Shown: positions 1 through 7,161 of the stretch, piece by piece
How positions within the stretch are numbered: the stretch's first letter is position 1
How the letters are laid out: every line of letters starts with the position of its first letter
NCBI RefSeq assembly: GCF_000190695.1
Contig: NZ_GL870929.1
Location: 1,346,788 to 1,385,704 of the forward strand
Origin: Kingella denitrificans ATCC 33394
GTDB taxonomy: Bacteria > Pseudomonadota > Gammaproteobacteria > Burkholderiales > Neisseriaceae
Length of the DNA: 38,917 nt
Direction: 5' to 3'
Notes under the pieces: model-generated
Databases searched by the model: none
Seen by the model: the letters and a program-made list of their open reading frames with translations, nothing else
What the model was told of the DNA's origin: nothing
Made by a program: the position numbers and the translations under genes

Positions 1-52
1 TTCCAAAATTTTTACGCTCGTACTGCCCATCTCTAGCTTCATAATATGTGAA

Positions 53-64
53 AAGCAGCCTGCA
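53..64 (+). repeat. single DNA uptake sequence (AAGCAGCCTGCA)
   Basis: Exact 12-mer just beyond the ruvA stop codon. No inverted partner is visible inside the window. The bases before it (1-52) hold nothing I recognise. Confidence 0.8.
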
Positions 65-78
65 CTTCATCCAGCGGC

Positions 79-663
79 CTACTTCACCATCAATTTCAGC
101 GCCTGACGCACCCCTTCGCCCACTTCCACATCGTCGGGCAGGGATTTGCAGGCTGCCTGCGCTTCTTTCTCCGAATAGCCCAACGCCATTAATGTCTGCA
201 CCACGTCTTGCCGGCTATCTTGCGCTGCTGCGGCAAATAACGCCGTATCAGCCGCCGAACTGCCTGCCAATTTGCCGCGCAGTTCCAAAATCATTCGCTC
301 CGCCGTTTTCTTGCCGATGCCCGGCACGCTCGACAACCGCTTCACGTCTTCCTGCGCGACGGCTTGCGCCAACTCATCGCTGCTTAATGCCGACAAAATC
401 CCCAGCGCTGTTTTCGCGCCGATGCCGCTCACTTTAATCAACTGGCGGAATGTCGCCCGTTCGCCCGCATCGGCAAAACCGAACAGCAAATGCGCATCTT
501 CGCGCACAATCAACTGCGTATAAAGCCGCACCGCTTCGCCTGCTGCGGGCAGGGTGTAAAACGTCTGCATCGACACTTCCACTTCATAGCCCACGCCTTG
601 CACGTCAATCACGATTTGCGGCGGCTGCTTTTCCGCCAAAATGCCGTGTAAACGACCAATCAT
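79..663 (-). CDS. ruvA: Holliday junction branch migration protein RuvA
   Basis: RuvA binds four-way Holliday junctions as a tetramer and loads the RuvB helicase for branch migration in recombination and repair. The 194-residue product has the usual family length. It opens with the OB-fold domain (MIGRLHGIL, residues 1-65), followed by the helix-hairpin-helix region with the pair VSGIGAKTAL and VPGIGKKTAERM, and ends with the small domain III (LMALGYSEKEA) that contacts RuvB. The ATG is preceded by GGAAGG at good spacing. ruvB and ruvC are not adjacent. The gene is on the same strand as the methyltransferase gene that follows it, separated by an uptake-sequence stem-loop. Identification is firm from motifs and length. 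Confidence 0.96.
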   Translation of the reverse strand: MIGRLHGILAEKQPPQIVIDVQGVGYEVEVSMQTFYTLPAAGEAVRLYTQLIVREDAHLLFGFADAGERATFRQLIKVSGIGAKTALGILSALSSDELAQAVAQEDVKRLSSVPGIGKKTAERMILELRGKLAGSSAADTALFAAAAQDSRQDVVQTLMALGYSEKEAQAACKSLPDDVEVGEGVRQALKLMVK

Positions 664-742
664 ATTTTGCCTTCCATTTTATATTTTAAATTTAGTGGCA
701 CAGATGGCGTTGCGCCGTCCTATCCGTGCTTTTAATTTCAAC

Positions 743-783
743 GTGCAGGCTGCTTTTTTGTATGCTTTAAAAACAGCCTGCAC
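743..783. repeat. uptake-sequence inverted pair, reversed orientation
   Basis: GTGCAGGCTG (743-752) pairs with CAGCCTGCAC (774-783). Unlike the other pairs, the T/A runs lie inside the loop, so the hairpin lacks a T-tract after the stem and is a poor intrinsic terminator. The right arm lacks one G of the full uptake sequence. Confidence 0.7.
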
Positions 784-786
784 CGG

Positions 787-1581
787 TCAAACCGGTTTCT
801 GCGGGCGGTGAAACTGAACCAGTTGTTCGCCCTCGTTTAATTTGGCGCGGCACAGCGCGTGGCCGTACACGGTTTCCAGCGTGATGTGCGGCAGACGGCC
901 TGCGCGGTGCGCCTCGTCCACAATCTGCTGCGCGCGCGCCGTATCGGACGGCTGCAAAATCCGCCAAATGTCCAGCGTCTCCCAATCGGCGTGCAGGCTG
1001 CTTTCGCTGTTATACGTCAGGCGCAGCGAAAACGTATCCATGACCGGGTCGTAAAACCCGTGATGAAACAGCATGTCGCCCAAATCGTGCATATCGACCA
1101 GCGTGGGCGCGGCGCACTCAACGCCCTGCTCTGCCAGCAATTCGCGCACTTCCTGCAAACTTTCCGCACCCAAATGCGAAAAAAACAGCATTCCGTCCGT
1201 TTTCAGCGCACGCGTCCAGTTTTCCAACGCCGCCGTCAAATCCTCTGCCAGCGGCAGGCTCAAATTTGCCCACAGCATATCCGCCGCCATTGCCGGCAGG
1301 TTGCGGTTCGGATTGCACGCCTTTTGCACCGCCAATGTGCTGCCGCGCCATTTGTCCAGCCAGCTTTTCGGGCGGTTGTCCAAAGCAGCCTGCAACCGTT
1401 CGGGCGTGTCGCACTCCGTGATTTTTGCCTGCGGATAACGCTGCGCCAGCAAACGGCGGCTCACATCGCCATCCGCGCCAGCCAGCACAATCTGCTGCGG
1501 CACTTGGCGCACCACTGCCAAACGGCTGTCCAACTCTGTCGCCACATGCCGGTGAATCAGCCACTTATCCGAATTATCCAT
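787..1581 (-). CDS. bioC: BioC-like SAM-dependent methyltransferase (malonyl-ACP O-methyltransferase)
   Basis: Probably methylates malonyl-ACP to start pimeloyl synthesis for biotin. The start at MDNSDKW gives 264 residues. An open frame runs on to 1872, but that extension passes through the tRNA-Leu gene on the other strand and is not real; an ATG at 1620 is an alternative. The AdoMet motif I appears as IVLAGADGD (about residues 30-40), with the acidic strand-2 end ITECDTPE, a core ADMLWANLSLP, and the BioC-typical stretch LFFSHLGAESLQEVRELL. The C-terminal part is divergent. Two uptake sequences lie in the coding region (992-1003, read as ESSLH; 1383-1394, read as LQAAL). The presence of bioH 2.5 kb away supports the BioC role, but another small-molecule methyltransferase is possible. 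Confidence 0.8.
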   Translation of the reverse strand: MDNSDKWLIHRHVATELDSRLAVVRQVPQQIVLAGADGDVSRRLLAQRYPQAKITECDTPERLQAALDNRPKSWLDKWRGSTLAVQKACNPNRNLPAMAADMLWANLSLPLAEDLTAALENWTRALKTDGMLFFSHLGAESLQEVRELLAEQGVECAAPTLVDMHDLGDMLFHHGFYDPVMDTFSLRLTYNSESSLHADWETLDIWRILQPSDTARAQQIVDEAHRAGRLPHITLETVYGHALCRAKLNEGEQLVQFHRPQKPV

Positions 1582-1738
1582 TGCATACGCCCCTGTTCCC
1601 GCGCCCGTCAAAACGCGCATTTTAGCATTTTGCCGCGCCGCCGCACCTTTTTCCATCGCCTTGCCGGGTAATATCGGCAAAATTACGCGCAAATAGAAAA
1701 ACTTAAACCAGCAACCGCCGCCCGTGCCGTCAAACGGC

Positions 1739-1767
1739 TTTACACGGCCGGATAATTTTCGTATAGT
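1739..1767 (+). promoter_or_regulatory. sigma70-type promoter of tRNA-Leu
   Basis: TTTACA (1739-1744), a 17-base spacer and TATAGT (1762-1767) lie 19 bases before the mature tRNA 5' end. This spacing and match are good for a tRNA promoter. It overlaps the frame-open extension of the opposite-strand bioC, supporting the shorter bioC start. Confidence 0.7.
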
Positions 1768-1786
1768 ACGCACTTCCTTTCGTACC

Positions 1787-1871
1787 GCCCAGGTGGCGAA
1801 ATTGGTAGACGCAGGGGACTCAAAATCCCCCGCCGCAAGGTGTGTCGGTTCGAGTCCGACCCTGGGCACCA
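1787..1871 (+). tRNA. tRNA-Leu (anticodon CAA)
   Basis: Acceptor arms GCCCAGG (1787-1793) and CCTGGGC (1861-1867) pair perfectly and are followed by an encoded ACCA. The anticodon stem GGGGA/TCCCC encloses the loop CTCAAAA, giving anticodon CAA, which reads UUG. The T arm carries GGTTCGAGTCC. The 85-base length with a long variable arm is the class II shape expected for leucine tRNAs. Confidence 0.96.
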
Positions 1872-1881
1872 AGTCTTTTAA

Positions 1882-1908
1882 GGCTGCTGATTAGGCAGTC
1901 TTTTTTTT
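1882..1908 (+). terminator. intrinsic terminator after tRNA-Leu
   Basis: GGCTGC pairs with GCAGTC (one G-T pair) around a short loop and is followed at once by eight T residues. Confidence 0.75.
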
Positions 1909-1933
1909 ATTGCCTGAAATCATCACGGCGGCA

Positions 1934-1977
1934 AAAAGCAGCCTGCACTTTAAAATTTCCAAGTGCAGGCTGCTTTT
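1934..1977. terminator. uptake-sequence hairpin (bidirectional terminator)
   Basis: AAAAGCAGCCTGCACTT and its exact reverse complement surround a 10-base loop. It ends in T runs on both strands and lies at the 3' end of rlpA, facing the tRNA-Leu unit. Confidence 0.8.
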
Positions 1978-1993
1978 GTTGTGTCCGGCCATA

Positions 1994-2773
1994 TTAAATA
2001 ATTTCTTGCTTCAAGCGGCGGTGGATTTCATCCGCACGTTGCTGTTCGCGGAACGGGCCGATGCGGACGGTATATCCGCCGCCCTGTTGTTTCACCATCA
2101 CCGTGCGGTGTCCTTCGTTCTGACGCGATAAATGGCGTTGGGCAACACGCATAAATGCACGCGCATCGGAGGCTTGGGCAAAACTTCTCACGTTCACGAA
2201 AATATCAGGATTGCCGTTGTTGCGGGCGGCAGCGCCGGATTTGTTTTCTGCCATCTGCACGCGCGGTGCGGAATAAGAATCGCCGGCACGCAAGGCTTCA
2301 ACCCGTACGTTGGCAGTGCCCGCATTAACGAAGCCTAATTGTTGTGCGGCGGCACGCGACAAATCCATCACGCGGTTGCCGTGAAACGGGCCGCGGTCAT
2401 TAATGCGTACCACGACGGTGCGGCCGTTGGCCAGATTGGTCACACGCGCATAGCTGGGAATCGGCAGCGTGGGATGCGCGGCGGTGAGTTTGTTCATGTC
2501 ATAGCGTTCGCCGTTGGAAGTGCGGCGGCCGTGGAACGGTACGCCATACCATGAAGCTCGTCCTGTTTGTGTAAATCCTTCTACATTTTTGCGGGGTTGG
2601 TAGCGCACGCCGGCCACTTTATAGCTCAAATTGGCGGTGGGGTGCAGTTTCTCGGCGCGTACTACTTGGTTGCGGCCGGAAGCGGTTTGTGCATTGGCGG
2701 TGGAATTGGTCGAGCAACCTGCCGCGCACAAAACCATCAGCCCCGTTAAAAAAGTATGGTGAATTTTAGTCAA
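1994..2773 (-). CDS. rlpA: septal ring lytic transglycosylase RlpA family lipoprotein
   Basis: RlpA-type proteins are outer-membrane lipoproteins acting on peptidoglycan at the division septum. The 259-residue product begins with a lipoprotein signal whose lipobox ends CAAGC, so Cys20 would be lipidated. A double-psi beta-barrel follows (about 70-165; RASWYG, VVRINDRGPF and MDLSRAAAQQLG, including the conserved aspartate of NDRGP), and the C-terminal residues 185-258 form a SPOR domain that binds denuded glycan strands (FVNVRSFAQAS, YTVRIGPF). The start codon is TTG with only a weak upstream GGA; the only later ATG falls inside the signal hydrophobic core, so TTG is preferred. Whether this homologue has transglycosylase activity cannot be read from the sequence. 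Confidence 0.93.
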   Translation of the reverse strand: MTKIHHTFLTGLMVLCAAGCSTNSTANAQTASGRNQVVRAEKLHPTANLSYKVAGVRYQPRKNVEGFTQTGRASWYGVPFHGRRTSNGERYDMNKLTAAHPTLPIPSYARVTNLANGRTVVVRINDRGPFHGNRVMDLSRAAAQQLGFVNAGTANVRVEALRAGDSYSAPRVQMAENKSGAAARNNGNPDIFVNVRSFAQASDARAFMRVAQRHLSRQNEGHRTVMVKQQGGGYTVRIGPFREQQRADEIHRRLKQEII

Positions 2774-2813
2774 AACAAAGTCCAGTTCTTGAGTTGAAGA
2801 AGAGTGGTGAACC

Positions 2814-2825
2814 TGCAGGCTGCTT
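2814..2825 (-). repeat. single DNA uptake sequence
   Basis: TGCAGGCTGCTT, the reverse complement of the uptake 12-mer, sits immediately after the trmL stop without a pairing partner. Confidence 0.8.
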
Positions 2826-2830
2826 TTGCA

Positions 2831-3295
2831 TCAAACGCCGCCGGCATAGTTCTGCTGCCGCCATGCTTCAAACACGGTAACGGCAACGGTATTCGACAAA
2901 TTCATGCTGCGGTTGTCCGGCAGCATGGGAAAGCGAATTTTTTGGTTTTCGGGCAAAGTATCCAGAATCTCGGCGGGCAAGCCGCGCGTTTCCGGTCCGA
3001 ACACAAACACATCGCCCGCCTGGAACGCCGCCTTGTCGGGGCGCGCCGTTCCTTTGGTGGTGAGCGCGAAAATGCGTCTGCCGGCCAGCGCCTGCATACA
3101 TTCTTCCCAATTTTCATGCACCGTCAGCCGTGCGAATTCATGATAATCCAAACCCGCGCGCTTCATCTTGCTGCTGTCCAGCGGGAAGCCCAGCGGCTTC
3201 ACCAAATGCAGGCTGCAGCCCGTGTTGGCGCACAGACGGATAATGTTGCCCGTGTTGGGCGGAATTTCTGGCTGATACAGAACAACGGTAAACAT
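2831..3295 (-). CDS. trmL: tRNA (cytidine(34)-2'-O)-methyltransferase TrmL
   Basis: A SPOUT-class enzyme that 2'-O-methylates the wobble base of leucine tRNAs, including the CAA isoacceptor encoded about 1 kb away. The start at MFTVVLYQPEIPPNTGNI gives 154 residues, close to the family norm; the open frame extends 24 codons further upstream without family resemblance. The three SPOUT motifs are visible: PEIPPNTGNIIRL near the N-terminus, VFGPETRGLP (motif 2) and the C-terminal knot NRSMNLSNTVAVTVFEAWRQ (motif 3). It follows comF on the same strand with an approximately 100-base gap. Identification is firm; the nearby tRNA-Leu is probably coincidental. Confidence 0.95.
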   Translation of the reverse strand: MFTVVLYQPEIPPNTGNIIRLCANTGCSLHLVKPLGFPLDSSKMKRAGLDYHEFARLTVHENWEECMQALAGRRIFALTTKGTARPDKAAFQAGDVFVFGPETRGLPAEILDTLPENQKIRFPMLPDNRSMNLSNTVAVTVFEAWRQQNYAGGV

Positions 3296-3403
3296 ATTAT
3301 TGAGAACAATTTTTACAATTGATTTTATTCGGTATTTATCAATTTCGATTTGCACGAAAGGCGGCAATATGCCCTAATTTGCCGCCGCCCGTCAAACTTT
3401 TTT

Positions 3404-4102
3404 TCATTCGCTACACGCGACTACCCATACAAAAACCGCTTCTGCGCCCGACTGGTGCAGGCTGCCTGCCAATTCGGAAATTGAGGCTTTTGTGGTACAA
3501 ATATCGTCTATCATTAAAACTTTACGATTCTTAACAACTTCGCCCGGCGCAAAAATCTGCCGGATATTGTCGTAACGCTGCTCGCGGTTGAGCGACGACT
3601 GCGCGGCTCGGTGTTCGCGCGACACCGCAGCCGCAGGCAGCATTGGCAGGCCGTAATGCCACGCCGCCCAGCCCGCCAATTCGTCGCTTTGGTTGAAGCC
3701 GCGCTGCAAACGCCTTTGCGGCGAAACCGGCATCGGCAAAATGCAGTCTGCACCGCATTGCGCCAGCCACGGCGGCGGATTCTCCTGCATCAGCCATTGA
3801 AACACGCGCGCATTCGCCGCCTGCCTGCCGTGTTTCCAGCGGTGCAGCAGTTCGGGCAGCGGGCTTATATAATGTGCGCTCGCCCAAAAGCACTGATACG
3901 GCGGCGGCACGGCTTCGCAACCCAAGCACAGTCCGCCATACCCGGCGGCGCCGTCCGTGTGCAGGCTGCTTTTAGTGCAGCAGGCGCAATAGCGTCCCGT
4001 GCGCAACACATGGCGCAAATCGTCCCGACATGCCGCGCACAACACGTCCGCTTGGACTTCGTGGCATAATAAGCACGGTTTGGCAAAACGGAAGAACCGC
4101 AT
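3404..4102 (-). CDS. comF: ComF family protein (phosphoribosyltransferase-like competence protein)
   Basis: ComF-type proteins are cytoplasmic PRTase-fold proteins needed for natural transformation, probably handling incoming single-stranded DNA. The 232-residue product has two N-terminal zinc-binding pairs (CLLCHEV..CAAC and CACC..CLGC, residues 12-60) and a C-terminal PRTase loop VLMIDDICTTKASI, where the usual glycine after TT is lysine. ATG at 4102 is chosen because GGGAGG lies at ideal spacing; the GTG two codons upstream would overlap that site. The start codon overlaps the divergent bioH start. An uptake sequence at 3960-3971 is translated as KSSLH between the cysteine pairs. The abundance of uptake sequences around it fits a transformable host. 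Confidence 0.9.
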   Translation of the reverse strand: MRFFRFAKPCLLCHEVQADVLCAACRDDLRHVLRTGRYCACCTKSSLHTDGAAGYGGLCLGCEAVPPPYQCFWASAHYISPLPELLHRWKHGRQAANARVFQWLMQENPPPWLAQCGADCILPMPVSPQRRLQRGFNQSDELAGWAAWHYGLPMLPAAAVSREHRAAQSSLNREQRYDNIRQIFAPGEVVKNRKVLMIDDICTTKASISELAGSLHQSGAEAVFVWVVACSE

Positions 4103-4838
4103 GAACACCTCCCTTTGTTTGATTCACGGCTGGGCAACCAACGCCCGCATTTTCCAACCGCTGCTGCCCCACCTCCCCCGCGACTGGCACATCAGCATTC
4201 CCGATTTAGCGGGGCACGGCACATCGCCCATGCCGCCGTCGTTCGATATCGCCACGCTGGCGGACGATATTGCCGGGCAACTGCGGCCGGACACCCACCT
4301 GTTCGGCTGGTCGCTGGGCGGCGTGGTGGCGCAATGGATTGCCGCACATTATCCCGAAAAAGTGAAAAGCCTCACACTGTGCGCCACCTTCGCCAAACTC
4401 TTCGCCGCACCGGATTACGACGTCGGCCTGCGCCAATCTGCGCTGCACAAAATGCTGCCGCTGTTTCAGGACGATTATCCCAAGCACATGCGCCAGTTTT
4501 TGGAACTGCAACTGCTGCACACGCCCGAACGCCAAGCCGTTATCGAAGCCGTGCTGCCCGACGTATTGCGCAACGGCACGCCGCAAGGCATGGCAGACGC
4601 ACTCACCGCCATCGAATACGCCGACATGCGCCCGCTACTGGCCGACATCCGCTGCCCGACGCTGCTGATTTTCGGCGGCAAAGACGCACTCACGCCCGTC
4701 CGCATGGGGCAATATTTGCAGCAGCACCTGCCGAACGCACGCCTGCACGTCATCGACAAAGCCGCGCACGCACCGTTTATCAGCCACAGCGGCGAAGTGG
4801 CGGCGTTATTGTTGGCACACATCCGCCAATCGGCGTGA
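4101..4838 (+). CDS. bioH: pimeloyl-ACP methyl ester carboxylesterase BioH
   Basis: An alpha/beta hydrolase that removes the methyl ester added by BioC, releasing pimeloyl-ACP for biotin synthesis. The start at MNTSLCLIHGW gives 245 residues; GGAAGA precedes it. The oxyanion strand LIHGWATN is near the N-terminus, the nucleophile elbow GWSLGG places Ser71, and the other triad members are Asp195 in FGGKDALTP and His223 in AAHAPFISH. A lid region lies at about 100-185. Upstream frame-open codons extend back to 3999 inside comF but lack family similarity. It is divergent from comF with a 2-base overlap of start codons. Its pairing with the bioC-like gene supports the assignment. Confidence 0.94.
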   Translation: MNTSLCLIHGWATNARIFQPLLPHLPRDWHISIPDLAGHGTSPMPPSFDIATLADDIAGQLRPDTHLFGWSLGGVVAQWIAAHYPEKVKSLTLCATFAKLFAAPDYDVGLRQSALHKMLPLFQDDYPKHMRQFLELQLLHTPERQAVIEAVLPDVLRNGTPQGMADALTAIEYADMRPLLADIRCPTLLIFGGKDALTPVRMGQYLQQHLPNARLHVIDKAAHAPFISHSGEVAALLLAHIRQSA

Positions 4839-4849
4839 ATACACCCCCG

Positions 4850-4861
4850 CGCAGGCTGCTT
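4850..4861 (-). repeat. degenerate uptake sequence (11 of 12)
   Basis: CGCAGGCTGCTT, one base from the reverse-complement uptake sequence, follows the bioH stop by 11 bases. Confidence 0.6.
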
Positions 4862-4924
4862 TGGTCGGACGGTTTTCATGGCGTTGCGCCGCCATACCCA
4901 CGCCTTTGCCGCCGCCGAACGGTT

Positions 4925-5047
4925 TATAGTGAATTAAAATCGCAATGATACGGCGTTGGCTCGCCTTGACGTACTATTTGTACGCCTTGCGGCTCGCCGC
5001 CTTGTCTCATTTTTAGCCTTGTCTCATTTTTATTTTAATTCACTATA
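4925..5047. mobile_element. Correia-like miniature inverted-repeat element, copy 1
   Basis: A 123-base element bounded by TATAGTGAATTAAAAT and its inverse (ending CACTATA). It is in the opposite orientation to the other three copies. Inside are the family blocks ATGATACGGCGTTGGC and GGCTCGCCTTGACGTAC. It carries an extra tandem copy of a roughly 14-base block (TTGTCTCATTTTTA) near its right end. The rest of 4862-5262 holds two uptake hairpins and nothing else recognisable. Confidence 0.75.
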
Positions 5048-5061
5048 TTTTTCTGCCATCC

Positions 5062-5104
5062 AAAAGCAGCCTGCACCCCGAAAACCAAAGTGCAGGCTGC
5101 TTTT
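5062..5104. terminator. uptake-sequence hairpin
   Basis: AAAAGCAGCCTGCAC (5062-5076) and its reverse complement (5090-5104) with a 13-base loop, 14 bases from Correia-like copy 1. Confidence 0.75.
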
Positions 5105-5203
5105 TGCTCGGCAACCTGCCTCCTTTTGGCTTATCCACGGGCATAACAACACAATGCGCCATCATGATAGAGATAGATAAGACCAGCATCGCCAATATTA
5201 TCC

Positions 5204-5248
5204 AAAAGCAGCCTGCACTTCAAAACCACTAAAGTGCAGGCTGCTTTT
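5204..5248. terminator. uptake-sequence hairpin at the dnaJ 3' end
   Basis: Stem of AAAAGCAGCCTGCACTT with its inverse, followed by T runs on either strand; 14 bases beyond the dnaJ stop, suited to end dnaJ transcription. Confidence 0.8.
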
Positions 5249-5262
5249 TCATGTGCCGCCGC

Positions 5263-6405
5263 TTAATCGAAAATATCCTTCAATTTATCGAAAAAGCCTT
5301 TTTGGCGCGGCGTTTGGCTGATGTCCAAACCAGTGGAGATTTTTTCAAATTCCACCAGCAGTTCTTTCTGGCGTTCGGTCAGGTTCACGGGCGTTTCCAC
5401 CACCACGTGGCAATACAAATCGCCCACCAGGCTGCCGCGCACGGATTTCACGCCCTTGCCTTTCACACGCAGGCGTTTGCCGTTTTGCGTGCCTTCGGGA
5501 ATGTTCAGCTTCACGCGGCCGTTGAGCGTGGGCACTTCCACTTCGCCGCCCAGTGCCGCCGTGGCGAAACTGATAGGCAGCTCGCAATGCAAATCGGTGG
5601 GGTTTTCCGGGTCGCGCTGGAAGATTTTGTGCGGACGCACGGAGACGTGGATGTACAAATCGCCCGCCGGCGCGCCGTGCATGCCGGGTTCGCCCTCGCC
5701 CGTCAAACGGATGCGTTGACCGTCGTCGATGCCCGCGGGGATATTGACTTCCACCGTTTTGGTGGTCTGCACGCGGCCTTCGCCGTGGCAGCGCAGGCAG
5801 GGTTCTTTAATCTCTTTGCCCGAACCGTGGCAGGTGGGGCAGGTTTGCTGAATTTGGAAAATGGCTTGGCGCACGTGCACGGTGCCCGAACCGCCGCAAG
5901 TGTGGCAGGTGGTGGCTTTGGTGCCGGGTTTCGCGCCCGAACCGTGGCACACGTCGCATTCGGCATAAGTCGGAATGGTGATTTGCTTTTTCACGCCGGC
6001 GGCCGCCTCTTCCAGCGTGATTTCCACGCTGTACTGCATATCCGCGCCTTGGTAATTCGGCTGACGCGCACCGCCACCACCACCGAACATTTGGCTAAAA
6101 ATATCGCCGAAATCGAAACCACCCGCGCCGCCGAAGCCGCCAAACCCTCCTGCGCCGCCCGCACCGCCGAAGCCACCCTGTTCGAACGCGGCGTGACCGT
6201 ATTGGTCGTATGCGGCTTTTTTCTGCGGGTCGGACAGGGTGTCGTAGGCTTTTTGGATTTCTTTAAATTTTTCTTCGGCTTCTTTATTGTCGGGATTGCG
6301 GTCGGGATGGTATTTCATCGCCAGCTTGCGGTAGGCCTTTTTGATTTCGTCGTCGCTTGCGGAACGCGAAACGCCCAGTATTTCGTAAAAATCTTTATTG
6401 CTCAT
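5263..6405 (-). CDS. dnaJ: chaperone protein DnaJ (Hsp40)
   Basis: Type I J-protein that delivers unfolded clients to DnaK and stimulates its ATPase. All four regions are present in the 380 residues: J domain 1-70 with HPD at 33-35, a Gly/Phe-rich linker about 75-115, a zinc-finger domain from Cys150 to about 225 with four CxxCxGxG repeats (CDVCHGSG, CHTCGGSG, CPTCHGSG, CLRCHGEG), and the C-terminal client-binding domains (DLYIHVSVRPH). The ATG has only a weak ribosome-binding site. dnaK and grpE are not adjacent. A good sigma70-type promoter lies just upstream (6446-6474); no sigma32-like or CIRCE element was seen. Confidence 0.98.
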   Translation of the reverse strand: MSNKDFYEILGVSRSASDDEIKKAYRKLAMKYHPDRNPDNKEAEEKFKEIQKAYDTLSDPQKKAAYDQYGHAAFEQGGFGGAGGAGGFGGFGGAGGFDFGDIFSQMFGGGGGARQPNYQGADMQYSVEITLEEAAAGVKKQITIPTYAECDVCHGSGAKPGTKATTCHTCGGSGTVHVRQAIFQIQQTCPTCHGSGKEIKEPCLRCHGEGRVQTTKTVEVNIPAGIDDGQRIRLTGEGEPGMHGAPAGDLYIHVSVRPHKIFQRDPENPTDLHCELPISFATAALGGEVEVPTLNGRVKLNIPEGTQNGKRLRVKGKGVKSVRGSLVGDLYCHVVVETPVNLTERQKELLVEFEKISTGLDISQTPRQKGFFDKLKDIFD

Positions 6406-6445
6406 GTGAATGTCTTTAAAATAAAAAAGGAAATCGGTTGCTGGC

Positions 6446-6474
6446 TATATAAGGGTTGCCCGGACAAAATTCAA
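6446..6474 (-). promoter_or_regulatory. sigma70-type promoter of dnaJ
   Basis: On the minus strand TTGAAT (6474-6469), 17 bases, TATATA (6451-6446). The -35 box abuts the single uptake sequence at 6473-6484. Confidence 0.65.
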
Positions 6475-6484
6475 GCAGCCTGCA
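6473..6484 (+). repeat. single DNA uptake sequence
   Basis: Exact AAGCAGCCTGCA overlapping the upstream edge of the dnaJ -35 box by two bases. Confidence 0.8.
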
Positions 6485-6583
6485 CATGGCCGAACCGCGC
6501 ATTATACGGCAGCCATCGGTAAATTTACCCGAACAGCGCCGATTTTCTGCCATAATGCGTATTTTTTCACGAGGCCATACCGT

Positions 6584-7060
6584 ATGAATCCGATAAAATC
6601 CCTGTTGTGTGCCGCGCTGTTGGCCGCCTGCATTCCTGCCCACGCACACGAAACCCATCCGAGAACCGCCGTGACCACCGCCCCAACCCACACCGTTGAA
6701 AGCCGATATTCCTTTGCGCAAACCGTGCAGCGCCTGCACGCCGCCATTACCGAACGCGGCATGACGGTATTTGCCGTGATTGACCATCAGGCCGCCGCAC
6801 AAAAAGACGGCCTGTCCATGCAGCCTGCCACCGTGATTGTGTTCGGCACGCCCAAAGCGGGCACGCCGCTGATGGTGAAAGACCCCGCCTTCGCGCTGCA
6901 ACTGCCGCTGCGCGTGCTGGTGACCGAAACGGACGGCAAAGTGCAGGTGGTGTATCCGTCCACGCGCGCGCTGATTCAGAACAGCCGCATTGATTATGCC
7001 GATGTGGAAAACACGCTGGCCAAAGCGGAAACGCTGATTCGCAACACGGTAACGCAATAA
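6584..7060 (+). CDS. exported DUF302 domain-containing protein
   Basis: The 158-residue product starts with a cleavable-type signal peptide (MNPIKSLLCAALLAACIPAHA, cleavage near residue 21). The remainder matches the DUF302 pattern: an N-terminal SFAQTVQRLHAAITERGMTVFAVIDHQAAA, then PATVIVFGTPKAGTPLM, the strand ALQLPLRVLVTE and a C-terminal helix. DUF302 proteins are small alpha/beta proteins of unsettled function, often periplasmic in proteobacteria. GAGG precedes the ATG. It is monocistronic and followed by an uptake hairpin. The cysteine at 16 lies in the signal core but no clear lipobox follows, so I favour secretion over lipidation. Confidence 0.85.
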   Translation: MNPIKSLLCAALLAACIPAHAHETHPRTAVTTAPTHTVESRYSFAQTVQRLHAAITERGMTVFAVIDHQAAAQKDGLSMQPATVIVFGTPKAGTPLMVKDPAFALQLPLRVLVTETDGKVQVVYPSTRALIQNSRIDYADVENTLAKAETLIRNTVTQ

Positions 7061-7072
7061 CGGCGGACGGCA

Positions 7073-7116
7073 AAAAGCAGCCTGCAACATATTTCCAACC
7101 AAGTGCAGGCTGCTTT
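7073..7116. terminator. uptake-sequence hairpin after the DUF302 gene
   Basis: AAAAGCAGCCTGCA and its inverse with a 16-base loop, 12 bases after the stop codon. The right arm ends in only three T residues, so its terminator strength is uncertain. Confidence 0.65.
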
Positions 7117-7129
7117 CGAACCGCGCCAA

Positions 7130-7141
7130 AAGCAGCCTGCA
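7130..7141 (+). repeat. single DNA uptake sequence
   Basis: Exact 12-mer between the preceding hairpin and the stop of the minus-strand gene at 7162. Confidence 0.8.
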
Positions 7142-7161
7142 CCTTGATTTTCCATTAGAAC

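Noticed and set aside
859..1671. 270-codon plus-strand open frame
   Set aside because: Antisense to the methyltransferase gene; no ribosome-binding site and Arg/Gln/His-rich shadow composition.
1582..1872. Longer N-terminus for the bioC-like protein
   Set aside because: The extension runs through the tRNA-Leu gene and its promoter and shows no methyltransferase similarity.
5251..6522. 423-codon plus-strand open frame
   Set aside because: Antisense shadow of dnaJ; repetitive His/Phe/Ala composition mirrors its glycine-rich and zinc-finger codons and there is no family resemblance.
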